From Flavobacterium gawalongense (GTDB taxonomy: Bacteria > Bacteroidota > Bacteroidia > Flavobacteriales > Flavobacteriaceae): a DNA stretch of 64,000 nucleotides. A model generated the notes under the pieces. The model was not told the origin of the DNA. It did no database searches and saw nothing but the letters and a program-made list of their open reading frames with translations. This document shows, piece after piece, positions 16,580 to 25,953 of this stretch; within the stretch, counting starts at the first letter, position 1; the number at the start of each line of letters is the position of its first letter. The stretch covers positions 1 through 64,000 of the forward strand of contig NZ_VJZP01000023.1 of NCBI RefSeq assembly GCF_007097265.1, given 5' to 3'. The translations under genes were made by a program, and so were the position numbers.

Positions 16580-17533
16580 TTATTTTCTTTTAATAACTCT
16601 TTCTACAGCTTCGACAATCGCTTGATTGTTCAATTTGTATTTTTCCATTAATTGTTCTGGTGTTCCAGATTCTCCGAAGCTGTCATTTACTGCAACAAAC
16701 TCTTGCGGAGCTGGGTGATGCAATGCCAATACTCTGGAAACGCTTTCGCCAAGACCACCAAGAATGTTATGCTCTTCAGCAGTAACGATGCATTTTGTTT
16801 TTGCCAATGATTTCAAAATCGCTTCTTCATCCAATGGTTTGATCGTATGAATGTTGATTACTTCAGCAGAAATACCTTTAGCTTCCAATGCTTCAGCAGC
16901 AATAAGCGCTTCCCAAACTAAATGGCCTGTAGCAACAATTGTTACATCGGTACCTTCGTTTAATAAAATTGCTTTTCCAATTACGAAAGGTTCATCTGAT
17001 GGCATAAAGTTAGGGACAACCGGACGTCCAAAACGCAAGTAAACTGGACCATGGTGATCTGCTAATGCTAAAGTCGCCGCTTTAGTTTGATTGTAATCAC
17101 AAGTATTGATTACAGTCATTCCCGGTAACATTTTCATTAATCCAATGTCTTCAAGGATTTGGTGTGTTGCACCATCTTCACCTAAAGTTAATCCTGCATG
17201 CGAAGCACAAATTTTCACATTTTTCTCAGAATAGGCAACGGATTGACGAATTTGATCGTACACTCTTCCTGTAGAAAAGTTAGCGAAAGTTCCAGTGAAA
17301 GGAATTTTTCCTCCAATAGTTAAACCCGCTGCAATTCCAATCATGTTTGCTTCAGCAATTCCAATTTGGAAAAAACGCTCCGGATGATTTTTCTTGAAAT
17401 CGTCAAATTTTAATGAACCAATTAAGTCAGCACAAAGTGCAACAACATTTTCATTGGTCTGACCTAATTCGGTCATTCCCGCTCCAAAACCCGAACGAGT
17501 ATCTTTACTTCCTGTATTTGTATATTTTTTCAT
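16580..17533 (-). CDS. Transketolase, C-terminal subunit
   Basis: 317 residues, covering the pyrimidine-binding and C-terminal domains of transketolase. Visible segments are GIAEANMIGIAAGLTIGGK (with the catalytic Glu that contacts thiamine diphosphate), GEDGATHQ and a C-terminal domain with HTIKPLDEEAI. It must pair with the separate N-terminal subunit encoded upstream to form the active site that moves two-carbon units in the pentose phosphate pathway. The two halves are separated by 128 bases, so this is a split arrangement, not a frameshift. Confidence 0.92.
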   Translation of the reverse strand: MKKYTNTGSKDTRSGFGAGMTELGQTNENVVALCADLIGSLKFDDFKKNHPERFFQIGIAEANMIGIAAGLTIGGKIPFTGTFANFSTGRVYDQIRQSVAYSEKNVKICASHAGLTLGEDGATHQILEDIGLMKMLPGMTVINTCDYNQTKAATLALADHHGPVYLRFGRPVVPNFMPSDEPFVIGKAILLNEGTDVTIVATGHLVWEALIAAEALEAKGISAEVINIHTIKPLDEEAILKSLAKTKCIVTAEEHNILGGLGESVSRVLALHHPAPQEFVAVNDSFGESGTPEQLMEKYKLNNQAIVEAVERVIKRK

Positions 17534-17661
17534 TTATTTTCTTTTTAAGGTTCTGGGCCACAAAGGCACAAAGACACTACGTTTTTTTGGATTACTAAAA
17601 AACCCTGATTATCTCGATAGTTATCGGGAATAAATACTGCGACTGAACACTGAATACTAAA

Positions 17662-18513
17662 TTAGTAGTCAGTTTCGTCTTCAGAATAGTTTTGGCCTAA
17701 AGCATTTTCAAGTTGTGTGTCATTTGGTGCTTTACCATGCCAAGCATGACTATACATCATAAAATCTACACCATTACCCATTTCAGTATGCAATAATACG
17801 CAAACCGGTTTTCCTTTTCCAGTTCTTGATTTTGCATCAGTCATTCCGGCAATAATGGCTTCAATATCGTTTCCTCTTGCGATTTCCAAAACATCCCAAT
17901 CAAAAGCTTCAAACTTAGCGCGGATACTTCCCATACATAAAACTTCGTCTGTAGTACCGTCAATTTGTTTTCCGTTTAAATCGATTGTAGCAATAAGGTT
18001 GTCTACTTTTTTTGCAGAAGCATACATAATGGCTTCCCAGTTTTGACCTTCCTGTAACTCACCATCTCCGTGAAGCGTGTAAATAATATGGTTATCACCA
18101 TTTAATTTTTTTGCTTGTGCAGCACCAATCCCAACAGATAATCCCTGTCCAAGAGAACCTGATGCTATTCGCACTCCAGGTAAACCATCATGAGTGGTTG
18201 GATGTCCTTGTAATCTTGAATTAATAAGACGGAAAGTAGCTAGTTCCGATACTGGGAAATACCCACTTCTCGCTAAAACGCTATAAAATACTGGAGAAAT
18301 ATGTCCGTTTGAAAGGAAGAAAAGATCTTCTCCAATTCCGTCCATATCAAATCCTTCTTTACGTTCCATCAAGTTTTGGTATAAGGTTACAAGAAATTCA
18401 GTACAACCTAGAGAACCTCCCGGGTGACCTGAATTGACAGCGTGAACCATTCGAAGAATATCTCTTCTGACTTGGATAGTTAAATCGTTTAATTGTTGTG
18501 TGTTAGGCTTCAT
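17662..18513 (-). CDS. Transketolase, N-terminal subunit
   Basis: 283 residues, the thiamine-diphosphate-binding half. The cofactor motif is GDGELQEGQNWEAIMYA, continuing to the metal-binding Asn in IDLNGKQIDG. Other landmarks are GHPGGSLG, SNGHISPVFY and GSLGQGLSVGIGAA. It forms the enzyme with the C-terminal subunit encoded directly downstream. The 128-base gap between them holds a short palindrome (CGATAGTTATCG) but no obvious terminator, so one transcript is likely. Confidence 0.93.
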   Translation of the reverse strand: MKPNTQQLNDLTIQVRRDILRMVHAVNSGHPGGSLGCTEFLVTLYQNLMERKEGFDMDGIGEDLFFLSNGHISPVFYSVLARSGYFPVSELATFRLINSRLQGHPTTHDGLPGVRIASGSLGQGLSVGIGAAQAKKLNGDNHIIYTLHGDGELQEGQNWEAIMYASAKKVDNLIATIDLNGKQIDGTTDEVLCMGSIRAKFEAFDWDVLEIARGNDIEAIIAGMTDAKSRTGKGKPVCVLLHTEMGNGVDFMMYSHAWHGKAPNDTQLENALGQNYSEDETDY

Positions 18514-18654
18514 TTTGTGTGTAAAAGTTAAACTGCTGCAAATGTAATTTTTATTTAGGGTTACCGCAAAAGTTTTTTTGAATATTTAATGTAGCAATAA
18601 GTTGCAGTTTGGGATTATCTGAATTACTAATTTAGATAACAATAATCCACAAAA

Positions 18655-18677
18655 AAAGCCTGCTCAATGCAGGCTTT
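18655..18677 (-). terminator. Terminator of the first DUF892 gene
   Basis: The stem AAAGCCTGC/GCAGGCTTT (18655-18663 with 18669-18677) has a T7 tract on the minus strand. The same stem recurs behind the second DUF892 gene at 30297-30319. Confidence 0.8.
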
Positions 18678-18730
18678 ATATCAAATAGAGAAACAGTAAG
18701 TTATTACTATTCTCAAATTAAAATTACATT

Positions 18731-19300
18731 CTAAGTATTTGTAATTGCGTCTGCTCTATAAGCTTGTCTATTGACAGCAGATAAAGCAATTCCAGTTAAT
18801 GTAGCATCAGTTTTTTTCTCTTCATTAAGATTCATAGCGAGCAATTCTGCCGCTTTATTTTCACCCAGCGTTTTTGCAAATGCATGTAAAGTGCCATAGG
18901 TTGCAATTTCATAATGTTTTACCTTTTGATCCGCTGCAATAAGTCCGGCATCGCGTACCATACCAATATCAGTTTCTCTGATAAGACCATTAGTCTCTTT
19001 CAATATACCTTGCATGGCATCACATTTTTTTGCTATTGGTGCAATACCTGTTACTTCAAATATTTTTTCCAGACGTGATACGTGTTCTTGTGTCTCACTT
19101 AACTGGTTTTTTAATGAGTTAACTAATTCTGGCGATGAAGCATTTTTTACCATTTTTGGTAACGTTTTAGTCAATACTTTTTCTGCCCAATAAATGTCTT
19201 TCAATCCAACTTCAAATAAATCTCTCAATCCATGTGCTGCATTTGATTTTGCTTGAACAGCTCCTTTAAAAGGTTCGTTTTTACTACTTTCAGTTCTCAT
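18731..19300 (-). CDS. DUF892 (YciE-like) ferritin-like protein, copy 1
   Basis: 189 residues from the ATG at 19300. An in-frame ATG at 19369 would add 23 residues, but the second copy in this window starts at the position equivalent to the shorter form. It contains LRDLFEVGLKDIYWAEKVL, a helix with the Asp/Glu residues typical of DUF892, then three further helices in a ferritin-like bundle. YciE/YciF relatives are stress-induced; the metal site and function are not well defined. It is monocistronic, with its own terminator. Confidence 0.88.
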   Translation of the reverse strand: MRTESSKNEPFKGAVQAKSNAAHGLRDLFEVGLKDIYWAEKVLTKTLPKMVKNASSPELVNSLKNQLSETQEHVSRLEKIFEVTGIAPIAKKCDAMQGILKETNGLIRETDIGMVRDAGLIAADQKVKHYEIATYGTLHAFAKTLGENKAAELLAMNLNEEKKTDATLTGIALSAVNRQAYRADAITNT

Positions 19301-19502
19301 AATAGTTGTTTTTTTAAGATTAATTGTTGTAAGTGGTACTAAATTTGGTGCTTTATCATACAAACTCATTACTTACTTTTTTAATACTATAAAATTAAAC
19401 AAACTATAATCAAATCAATTGTTAATTAACTAATTGTAAATACGAATAATATGATTTTTTTTAAAATTTAACTTGCTTTATTTGTTGATTGCTTTTGTCT
19501 TA

Positions 19503-19820
19503 TTATCCAATTTTATTTTGAAGACTACGCCATCCGCCACCGTTGTACACTTGGGTAAATCCATTTGATTTCAAAATACTTTTTGCGGAAGCGCTTCGCA
19601 TTCCTGAGGCGCAACAAGTAATAATTGTTTGGTTCTTGTCTTTTAGTTGGGATAGGTTATTTCTCAAAGTATCGACAGGAATATTTACAGCACCTTTTAT
19701 ATGTCCTCCGGTATATTCACCTTTACTTCGAACATCCAAAACAATGGCTCCTTGTTTTATTAATTCAGCATAGTCCACTTTTGGTCCTAACCCGAATAAT
19801 TTTTTGAGTATGTTGATCAT
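19503..19820 (-). CDS. Single-domain rhodanese-like protein
   Basis: 105 residues. The rhodanese fold is shown by VLDVRSKGEYTGGHIKGAVNIP and the active-site loop CASGMRS with the catalytic Cys70, which would carry a persulfide. An N-terminal MINILKKLFGLG may be an amphipathic anchor. It follows a second rhodanese gene by five bases and is translated after it. Substrate unknown; thiosulfate or protein persulfide transfer is usual. Confidence 0.9.
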   Translation of the reverse strand: MINILKKLFGLGPKVDYAELIKQGAIVLDVRSKGEYTGGHIKGAVNIPVDTLRNNLSQLKDKNQTIITCCASGMRSASAKSILKSNGFTQVYNGGGWRSLQNKIG

Positions 19821-19825
19821 TTTAC

Positions 19826-20110
19826 TTAGCTAATTTGAGATTGATGATAATTTACATCTAACCATGAACCGCCATTGTAACATTCGATTCCATGTTCAGT
19901 CAGAAAAAGCTGTGCCTGTCCACTTCGGTTTCCCGATGCACAACAAAGTACCAGCGGTGCTTTAAGAGTTCGTAATTCTTCAATTCTTTGCGGAATTTCA
20001 TTCAGGGGAATATTAATGGAACCTGCAACATGACCGCCCATAAATTCATCGTGGCTGCGCACATCTACTATGGTACCTAGTTTCTCTTTAATTATTTTTT
20101 CTACTTTCAT
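19826..20110 (-). CDS. Single-domain rhodanese-like protein
   Basis: 94 residues, with VDVRSHDEFMGGHVAGSINIP and the active-site loop CASGNRS (Cys57). It is the first gene of a two-rhodanese operon, and the two proteins are paralogs with different loop residues (GNRS here, GMRS in the partner). No signal peptide is visible, so both probably act in the cytoplasm, possibly passing sulfur from one to the other. Confidence 0.9.
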   Translation of the reverse strand: MKVEKIIKEKLGTIVDVRSHDEFMGGHVAGSINIPLNEIPQRIEELRTLKAPLVLCCASGNRSGQAQLFLTEHGIECYNGGSWLDVNYHQSQIS

Positions 20111-20293
20111 TTTAATTTATTATTTAGTAACAGTTGTTTTTATTATTTCTTCCAAAAAATGATATGTTCTTCTATACTAAAAAGCAGTTGTGGTATAAAA
20201 GAGAATGTATCTGTTGTATACAAAAGTAATACAACATGAAAAGCAATTCAGTACTATTTGTTACGCAGGATAATTTTATTCTAAATCCATTTT

Positions 20294-21463
20294 CTAAAAA
20301 CTCCATCTGCCCCTGATATAAATTTGAGTTATTAAATTCTTATAGGAATTCGTCTGCTCCGCAAAAAAAGATTGCGCCGTAAAATCCAAATCAAAATTGG
20401 TCGCCACATTCCACGCATAAGAGGGAACAACAATCAACGTATTTTTTTCGGGCGAATAAATAAACGAAAAGTTGAATGATGCAATAGGGGAAATTGTTTT
20501 CATAACCGTCGCATAAAAATTATAACGGAACGGAAACAGCAATTTCGCTGACAAATTAGAATTGTAAAAACTTCCGTTTCCTGCAAAAACATTCGTAGGA
20601 TTACTGTTGTATAAACTCGCGAGCGAAATGTACCAATCGTTTTTAAAAGTTTGGTCGGCCATGATGGAAAAGCTGAATGTTTCGGATGTGTCCAAAGTAT
20701 TTTTTTTTGGAATAAAATAACTCATTTCGCCTTTGAAACCAGCCTCTTTGATATTGCCGGCCCAACCGCCGCCAAAAACATAATCGGTTTGGTAAACTCC
20801 TCCCAAAAACTGAAAATCATATTTCCATTTATTAAATTTATATAAGAAAGCAGCGGTATGTTCCTCTTTGTTTTTTCCTGGTTTGTAAGCCAGTTCCAAA
20901 ACTGAATTAGTATTCAAATTACGCTGAATTCGAATTGCATCATTGCCAGGTCGTTCTTCATAATCAAAATCCAAAAAGTTATAGGCATTGAAAATATCAT
21001 TTGGATTCCAAATGTTGTTAATGCCCCAGTTGATGCGTTGCCTACCAATTTTGATATCCCATTTTTCATCCCCATATTGAATCAGCATCCTATCGATAAC
21101 CGAATGTGCCACAAATGATTTTTCGTCTATCCATAAATGGGAAAGATTCAATAAACCATTGTATTGGTTGATGGTTTTACCAAAATCAGGAATCTGTTTG
21201 ATTTGTTCCCCATAAAAAATACGATTGCGAATTTCCAGTCTTCCACTTATTTTAGGCGAAATATTAAATTTGAAATTCAATCGATTATGAATCAGATTAA
21301 CCGAGGCATTCGAATCAATTTTCTGAATAAAATAAGTGCTTTGTATGTCTTTGATATAGCCGTTCAGTTCTATCCACGGCGTTTTTGTTTCCTCCGTTTG
21401 CGCAACAACTGTCAGGCAGATGAAATATAAAATTCCGGTTAAGATGTAGTTGCAAAATTTCAC
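20294..21463 (-). CDS. Outer-membrane beta-barrel protein (DUF1302/porin-like)
   Basis: 389 residues with a signal peptide ending VVAQ. The mature protein is built of alternating aromatic strands and ends in RGRWSF, a typical barrel C-terminus. The segment IKIGRQRINWGINNIWNP matches the strand-turn pattern of DUF1302-like and related barrels. It is the last gene of the operon with the LolA-like protein, two FtsX permeases and ATPase. Together these suggest an envelope-spanning lipid or lipoprotein transport path. Substrate unknown. Confidence 0.75.
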   Translation of the reverse strand: MKFCNYILTGILYFICLTVVAQTEETKTPWIELNGYIKDIQSTYFIQKIDSNASVNLIHNRLNFKFNISPKISGRLEIRNRIFYGEQIKQIPDFGKTINQYNGLLNLSHLWIDEKSFVAHSVIDRMLIQYGDEKWDIKIGRQRINWGINNIWNPNDIFNAYNFLDFDYEERPGNDAIRIQRNLNTNSVLELAYKPGKNKEEHTAAFLYKFNKWKYDFQFLGGVYQTDYVFGGGWAGNIKEAGFKGEMSYFIPKKNTLDTSETFSFSIMADQTFKNDWYISLASLYNSNPTNVFAGNGSFYNSNLSAKLLFPFRYNFYATVMKTISPIASFNFSFIYSPEKNTLIVVPSYAWNVATNFDLDFTAQSFFAEQTNSYKNLITQIYIRGRWSF

Positions 21464-21469
21464 AATAAT

Positions 21470-22192
21470 TTATTTTATTTCAGTTTGTTCATGTATGACG
21501 GCTGTTGGCGCAGTATCGGCAACAATTTTTCCGTCTTCCAGTGTGATGACTCTTCGGGCTCGATTGATGACTCTTTGGTCGTGTGTAGAAAAAACAAAAG
21601 TCATATTCTCTTCCTGATTGAGTTTCAACATTATGTTTAATAAATTTTCTGCGGAAACTGAATCGAGATTTGCCGTGGGTTCATCTGCCAAAATGAATTG
21701 GGGTTTTGGTGCCAATGCTCTCGCTACGGCTACACGTTGTTGTTGTCCGCCGGATAATTCCCGGGGACGTTTATTAATTTTATCTTCCAATCCTATTTCT
21801 TTCAGTAATTCCTGAACCCGTTGCTCCATTTCTTTTTTGGGACGCTTTTGCAATAGCATGATAAACTCAATGTTTTCTTTGGCGGTAAGCACCGGAATCA
21901 AATTATAGGATTGAAACACAAAACCAATATTATTCAGCCGAAAGTCAATTAGCTCATTGCCTTTCAGCTTCGTGATGTTGGTTCCGTTAATTTCGACAAA
22001 ACCTTCAGAAGGAATATCCAAACCACCAATCATATTCAGTAAAGTGGTTTTTCCTGATCCGGAAGGGCCTTTGATTGCCGTAAATTCACCACGAGAAATA
22101 TGAAGATGTACTTTGTTTAACGCATAAACCGGAATGGTTTTTTCATCGTATATTTTCGACAAATTGTGCGCATCTATTACTGTTTCTTGCAT
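21470..22192 (-). CDS. ABC transporter ATPase, LolD/MacB type
   Basis: 240 residues. Walker A is GPSGSGKTTLL, the Q-loop FVFQSYNLIPVLTAKEN, the signature LSGGQQQRVAVARAL and Walker B FILADEPTANLDS, all complete. The family powers FtsX-type permeases in lipoprotein release or mechanotransmission. It lies between the two permease genes and the outer-membrane barrel gene, with five-to-six-base gaps. Confidence 0.93.
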   Translation of the reverse strand: MQETVIDAHNLSKIYDEKTIPVYALNKVHLHISRGEFTAIKGPSGSGKTTLLNMIGGLDIPSEGFVEINGTNITKLKGNELIDFRLNNIGFVFQSYNLIPVLTAKENIEFIMLLQKRPKKEMEQRVQELLKEIGLEDKINKRPRELSGGQQQRVAVARALAPKPQFILADEPTANLDSVSAENLLNIMLKLNQEENMTFVFSTHDQRVINRARRVITLEDGKIVADTAPTAVIHEQTEIK

Positions 22193-22197
22193 GGTAA

Positions 22198-23409
22198 TTA
22201 TTTTTTTAAAGATTCTGCCGGATTCAATTGTAATGCTCTTCTCGCCGGAAATAAAGCCGAAAATAGAGCGGTAAGCAAGACTAAAAGCATTATAATTACA
22301 AACTGCCTTGAAGTCAAATTGGGATAAATTATGGAACTGTAACCAAAACTCGAATAGACATCAGAGAAGCGGCTAAAGTCGATTCCAGTTTTCTGGGTAA
22401 TCCCAATAGAAGCAAAGGCAAGCATTATGCCGAACGGACAACCCGCCAAAATCAGAAAAAAAGTTTCCAGTAGAATCATCATGAATATTTTAAATTTATT
22501 CATGCCCAAAGCCAGCAACATTCCTATTTCGCGTGTTCTTTCCAATACCGCCATCATCATCGTATTAACAATTCCAAAAGCCAACGCCAACAGAATAATT
22601 CCCATAAAAATAAAGACCATTTGGTCACCCACGGAAACTGTTAATCCCAGTTCCGGCGCTATTTCCCTCCAGTTTTTTATTTCTGTTCCGGGAAATTTTT
22701 GCTTCAGATGGGTTTGACTTTCGTCCAGTAATTTATTGGATTGCAGTAAAACGGCAATTTCATTTATGGCATTTGGAATTCCTGCCAGCGAATCAATATC
22801 GGTAATTTTCACAAAAACATTACTGTCGTCATAAGGCGTATTTGTGGTTTTGTAAAGGGCCGTAATTCGGAAAGCCGCTGATGCCAGATTGCCTTCCTTA
22901 TCCTGAAAAGTCAGAATGGTTTTTTTGTTGAGGTTCAATTTTAGTTTTTTGCGGAGCTTTTCACTCAGGATGATTTCGTTTGTCTTTTGGGGATTGAAAT
23001 AATTTCCTTTGATTATTTTTCCTTTAAGATTGGTGAGTTTTTGTTCCTCGGCGGGCATCACTCCGTTTATGGTGATACCGCTGCTTCCGGAGGCCGAAGC
23101 AATCATTCCTTTAATAATAATGCGTCCTGAAGCGGCTTTTATTTTGCTGTCTTTGTCAATGATTTCGAGTGTTTTTCTGCCTTTCGGCAAATAATACTTT
23201 ATTTCGTACTCTTTTCTGAACTCGGGATGATGCAATTGAATATGGGATAATTCGCTTGTAATAGCTGTATTCACGCGTTGTTCAATCATGCCGTTATAAA
23301 ATGCCATCATAAAAATACCCGCCCATAAACCAATGCTTACCGCTGTGATAATGGTTAGGCTTCGTTTTTTACTCCTCCAAATATTTCTGCTGGCTATTTT
23401 TGTCAACAT
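22198..23409 (-). CDS. FtsX-family ABC permease, LolC/E-like (second)
   Basis: 403 residues. One TM near the N-terminus, a periplasmic MacB-like domain of about 220 residues, and three C-terminal TMs (FIFMGIILLALAFGIVNTMM onward) with ERTREIGMLLALGMNK in the coupling loop. This is the LolC/LolE layout. Paired with a paralogous permease upstream and the LolD-type ATPase downstream, it probably forms a heterodimeric transporter that extracts lipoproteins or lipids from the inner membrane. Confidence 0.9.
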   Translation of the reverse strand: MLTKIASRNIWRSKKRSLTIITAVSIGLWAGIFMMAFYNGMIEQRVNTAITSELSHIQLHHPEFRKEYEIKYYLPKGRKTLEIIDKDSKIKAASGRIIIKGMIASASGSSGITINGVMPAEEQKLTNLKGKIIKGNYFNPQKTNEIILSEKLRKKLKLNLNKKTILTFQDKEGNLASAAFRITALYKTTNTPYDDSNVFVKITDIDSLAGIPNAINEIAVLLQSNKLLDESQTHLKQKFPGTEIKNWREIAPELGLTVSVGDQMVFIFMGIILLALAFGIVNTMMMAVLERTREIGMLLALGMNKFKIFMMILLETFFLILAGCPFGIMLAFASIGITQKTGIDFSRFSDVYSSFGYSSIIYPNLTSRQFVIIMLLVLLTALFSALFPARRALQLNPAESLKK

Positions 23410-23421
23410 GATGATTTCATT

Positions 23422-24636
23422 TTATTTTTTCATTGCTTTCACAGGATCTAAACCCCTTACATGCCAAAGCGGATACAAGCCAATAACTATTGCCATTGCC
23501 AAAACAATAAGGGATTGGGTTAGAAAAATGCTTTGGTCCACATCGGTAGGGAAGAGGGCTTCAAAACCAAATTGTTCATATACTTTGGCTATTTCTCCTC
23601 CAAAACGAATGGGTCTTTCTTTCAAATAAATTACTAATGGCAAGCTTAACAAAAACCCCAAAAGCACACCAAAAAAAGTAATAAGCAATGTTTCTCCCAG
23701 TAAAATCAGTTCTAATTTTGTTTTTTTCATCCCAATGGCAATCAGCATTCCAAATTCATATTTGCGTTCGGCAGTCATCATTAAAACCGTTCCAAAAAGT
23801 CCGAAGCCAATGATGAGGTATAAAATCCCCGAAAAGATGTAAAAGGAAAAACCGTCGGCCTTGATGTGATTGGCGATTTCCGGCATCATTTCCTGCCAAG
23901 GCATTACTTCATATTTTTCTCCAATAGCATTCTTTAGATTTTGTACAATTGCATCTGTGTTTTCCGGATTGTCAATTCCCAATGAAACAGATGTGAGTCT
24001 GTTTTCGGCGCTCAAAAAATATTGGGCTGCAGCCAATGGCAAATACACAAAAGCATCATTCATAGCAGGCGAAGCCAAATGAACAATGCCTTTTATTTTG
24101 TATTTTCCGGCCGCCATAACACCATGAAAACCCTGACCAAAAAGTACAATGGTATCGTTGACGCTTACATCCAATCGTTTGGACAAACCTTCGGCAAGGA
24201 GAACTGCTTCTTCATTTTTTTCGAAATAAGTTCCTTTTATTAATTTGCTTTTCAATTGGGTCAAATTATTTTCTCTCACGGCATCAGTACCCACCAGCAG
24301 GCATCCTTTGGTTGTATTTCCTTTGGAGGCCAAAACAAAAGTTTCCAATCGAGGAACGATTGCTGTTATTTGGGGATTTTGTTGGAGTTGGGCTGTTAAA
24401 GAATTTTCTAAAGCAAAGCTGTTGTCCAGAACCTGTTCGTCCCAATACCCGTTTTGGTGAATTTGGACATAACCAGAATAATAACCTACCACATTTTTAA
24501 TTAAATTATTGAAAACTCCATTCTGAAAGGATTTCATCAAAACGGCAAATAAAACGGCAAACGCGATCGAAGCCATGGTAATTAGCGTACGTCGGCTGTT
24601 GCGCCAAAGATTTCTCCAGATTAATTTCAGAATCAT
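23422..24636 (-). CDS. FtsX-family ABC permease, LolC/E-like (first)
   Basis: 404 residues with the same layout as its downstream paralog: an N-terminal TM (ITMASIAFAVLFAVLM), a large periplasmic domain, then three TMs with ERKYEFGMLIAIGMKK in the coupling loop. The start overlaps the stop of the LolA-like gene by four bases, indicating coupled translation. Confidence 0.9.
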   Translation of the reverse strand: MILKLIWRNLWRNSRRTLITMASIAFAVLFAVLMKSFQNGVFNNLIKNVVGYYSGYVQIHQNGYWDEQVLDNSFALENSLTAQLQQNPQITAIVPRLETFVLASKGNTTKGCLLVGTDAVRENNLTQLKSKLIKGTYFEKNEEAVLLAEGLSKRLDVSVNDTIVLFGQGFHGVMAAGKYKIKGIVHLASPAMNDAFVYLPLAAAQYFLSAENRLTSVSLGIDNPENTDAIVQNLKNAIGEKYEVMPWQEMMPEIANHIKADGFSFYIFSGILYLIIGFGLFGTVLMMTAERKYEFGMLIAIGMKKTKLELILLGETLLITFFGVLLGFLLSLPLVIYLKERPIRFGGEIAKVYEQFGFEALFPTDVDQSIFLTQSLIVLAMAIVIGLYPLWHVRGLDPVKAMKK

Positions 24637-25379
24637 TTTACTTTGGTTATGTTTTGGGTGGTAAAGAAAGAATCGTCCAGGGGTGTGTCAAAAATTAGTG
24701 AGTTGTATAGCAAGACGGTTTTGTTTCCTTTTTTGTTTGCAGGAACCATTTCCATTCTGGCGGGTAATAAGCGACCGCCCAATAGTTTTATATCGGTACA
24801 ATGCATGGTGTTAATGAGGGCGCCGTCTTCATCAAAATATTCGACATGCAGCATCATGAAATCTTTTTTGTCAATATCCATAATGACTTTTCCCCAAACC
24901 ACTGCCGATTTGGGTTTGGGTAGCAGTTGGATTTTATAACAAGATCTACCATCAATAACAACTTCTTTCAAAAAGGAATGATTGTAATCTTCCAGAATGG
25001 AGGCTTCTTTTACCAAATCATCGTTGGTAAAATCCGTTCCCATCCAACTCTGGCTCATCATCGAAGGTGGCATTTTGATGTTTCTTTCAATGGAAGGAAT
25101 CCAGTTCCAAACTTCTTTTTTCCGTTTCAAAAACACCACGCCTTTTTCTTTGGCTGGAGCCAAAACCAATATCAAGCTCAAATCATTGCCTTTTGTCCAG
25201 GCTTTTACACTCATTTCCCGTGACCAGCTGGGACGTATGGTTTGAATAGTAATGCTGGCGACAGAAGTTTTTCCTTTGGCTTTTTCGTCTGCTTTTTTTA
25301 CAATGTCTCTTGCCTCTTGAGAAAAAGCAAAAGGAATAATTGATAAATGAAAAAATAATAGAAAGAATATCTTTTTCAT
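24633..25379 (-). CDS. Outer-membrane lipoprotein-sorting (LolA-like) periplasmic protein
   Basis: 248 residues. A cleaved signal peptide (IPFAFSQ) is followed by the LolA-like fold: ADEKAKGKTSVASITIQTIR, EVWNWIPSIERNIKMPPSMM and SWMGTDFTNDDLVKE. This subgroup of LolA-like proteins (PF17131) is found next to RND or FtsX transporters, where it is thought to ferry a lipid or lipoprotein across the periplasm. It is first in a five-gene operon that supplies the inner-membrane pump and an outer-membrane barrel, so the set could form a full route. Confidence 0.85.
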   Translation of the reverse strand: MKKIFFLLFFHLSIIPFAFSQEARDIVKKADEKAKGKTSVASITIQTIRPSWSREMSVKAWTKGNDLSLILVLAPAKEKGVVFLKRKKEVWNWIPSIERNIKMPPSMMSQSWMGTDFTNDDLVKEASILEDYNHSFLKEVVIDGRSCYKIQLLPKPKSAVVWGKVIMDIDKKDFMMLHVEYFDEDGALINTMHCTDIKLLGGRLLPARMEMVPANKKGNKTVLLYNSLIFDTPLDDSFFTTQNITKVK

Positions 25380-25433
25380 GCTATCTATTTTTAGTAATTA
25401 CGAAGCATTTATTCGATACTTTGTAGTACTTGC

Positions 25434-25583
25434 CTATTTATAGACAAGTAACCAAACCAGACCTAATGGTTTTGAGACGGGTTGTGTGATTTTCTTAATA
25501 ATTGATAATTCAAAAACTTTAACAAATCCAAATAAGTGGAGTAGTGTATGAACTAAAACAAATATCAAAAATGCTGTTCTCAT
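25434..25583 (-). pseudogene. N-terminal remnant of a membrane protein (DUF6544-like start)
   Basis: 49 codons from the ATG at 25583: MRTAFLIFVLVHTLLHLFG followed by KITQPVSKPLGLVWLLVYK. This is the first transmembrane section that I associate with longer (over 200 residue) membrane proteins, and the frame stops abruptly after it. It sits just upstream of the LolA-like operon. I read it as a truncated gene. It could instead be a genuine small membrane protein. Confidence 0.4.
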
Positions 25584-25896
25584 TTTACGTGTTTTATGTC
25601 TGTGGCTAATTCTTTTGTGAGACACTATAAACTTTTGTAAGTTGTCAAATATAAGAAGGTATATTTTGCAAAAAAGGATTCTTATTACCATCTCAAAGAT
25701 AATTAAATATCCCTTTATATAATGTCAAAAAACATCATTATTTTAAGTAAATTCATTCATTTTCATGTGTTTATGTTTTTTAATGGTTCCTGTGCGAGAT
25801 TTGAGGTTATGATTAAGAGACTTCGAAAATTGTCTGTTCGGTTAGTAGCGAATCTTTTTTGGATAACTAAAAAAGGAGGATTCTTCGTTTTTTATT

Positions 25897-25926
25897 AATC
25901 TCACGGATTTTATAATCCGTGAGATT
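25897..25926. terminator. Terminator after the SRPBCC gene
   Basis: A 13-bp perfect stem (25897-25909 with 25914-25926; core TCTCACGGATT/AATCCGTGAGA) 28 bases beyond the stop of the leftward SRPBCC gene. Confidence 0.75.
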
Positions 25927-25953
25927 TGTTTTTAGAAATATTTCCATTCCCAA

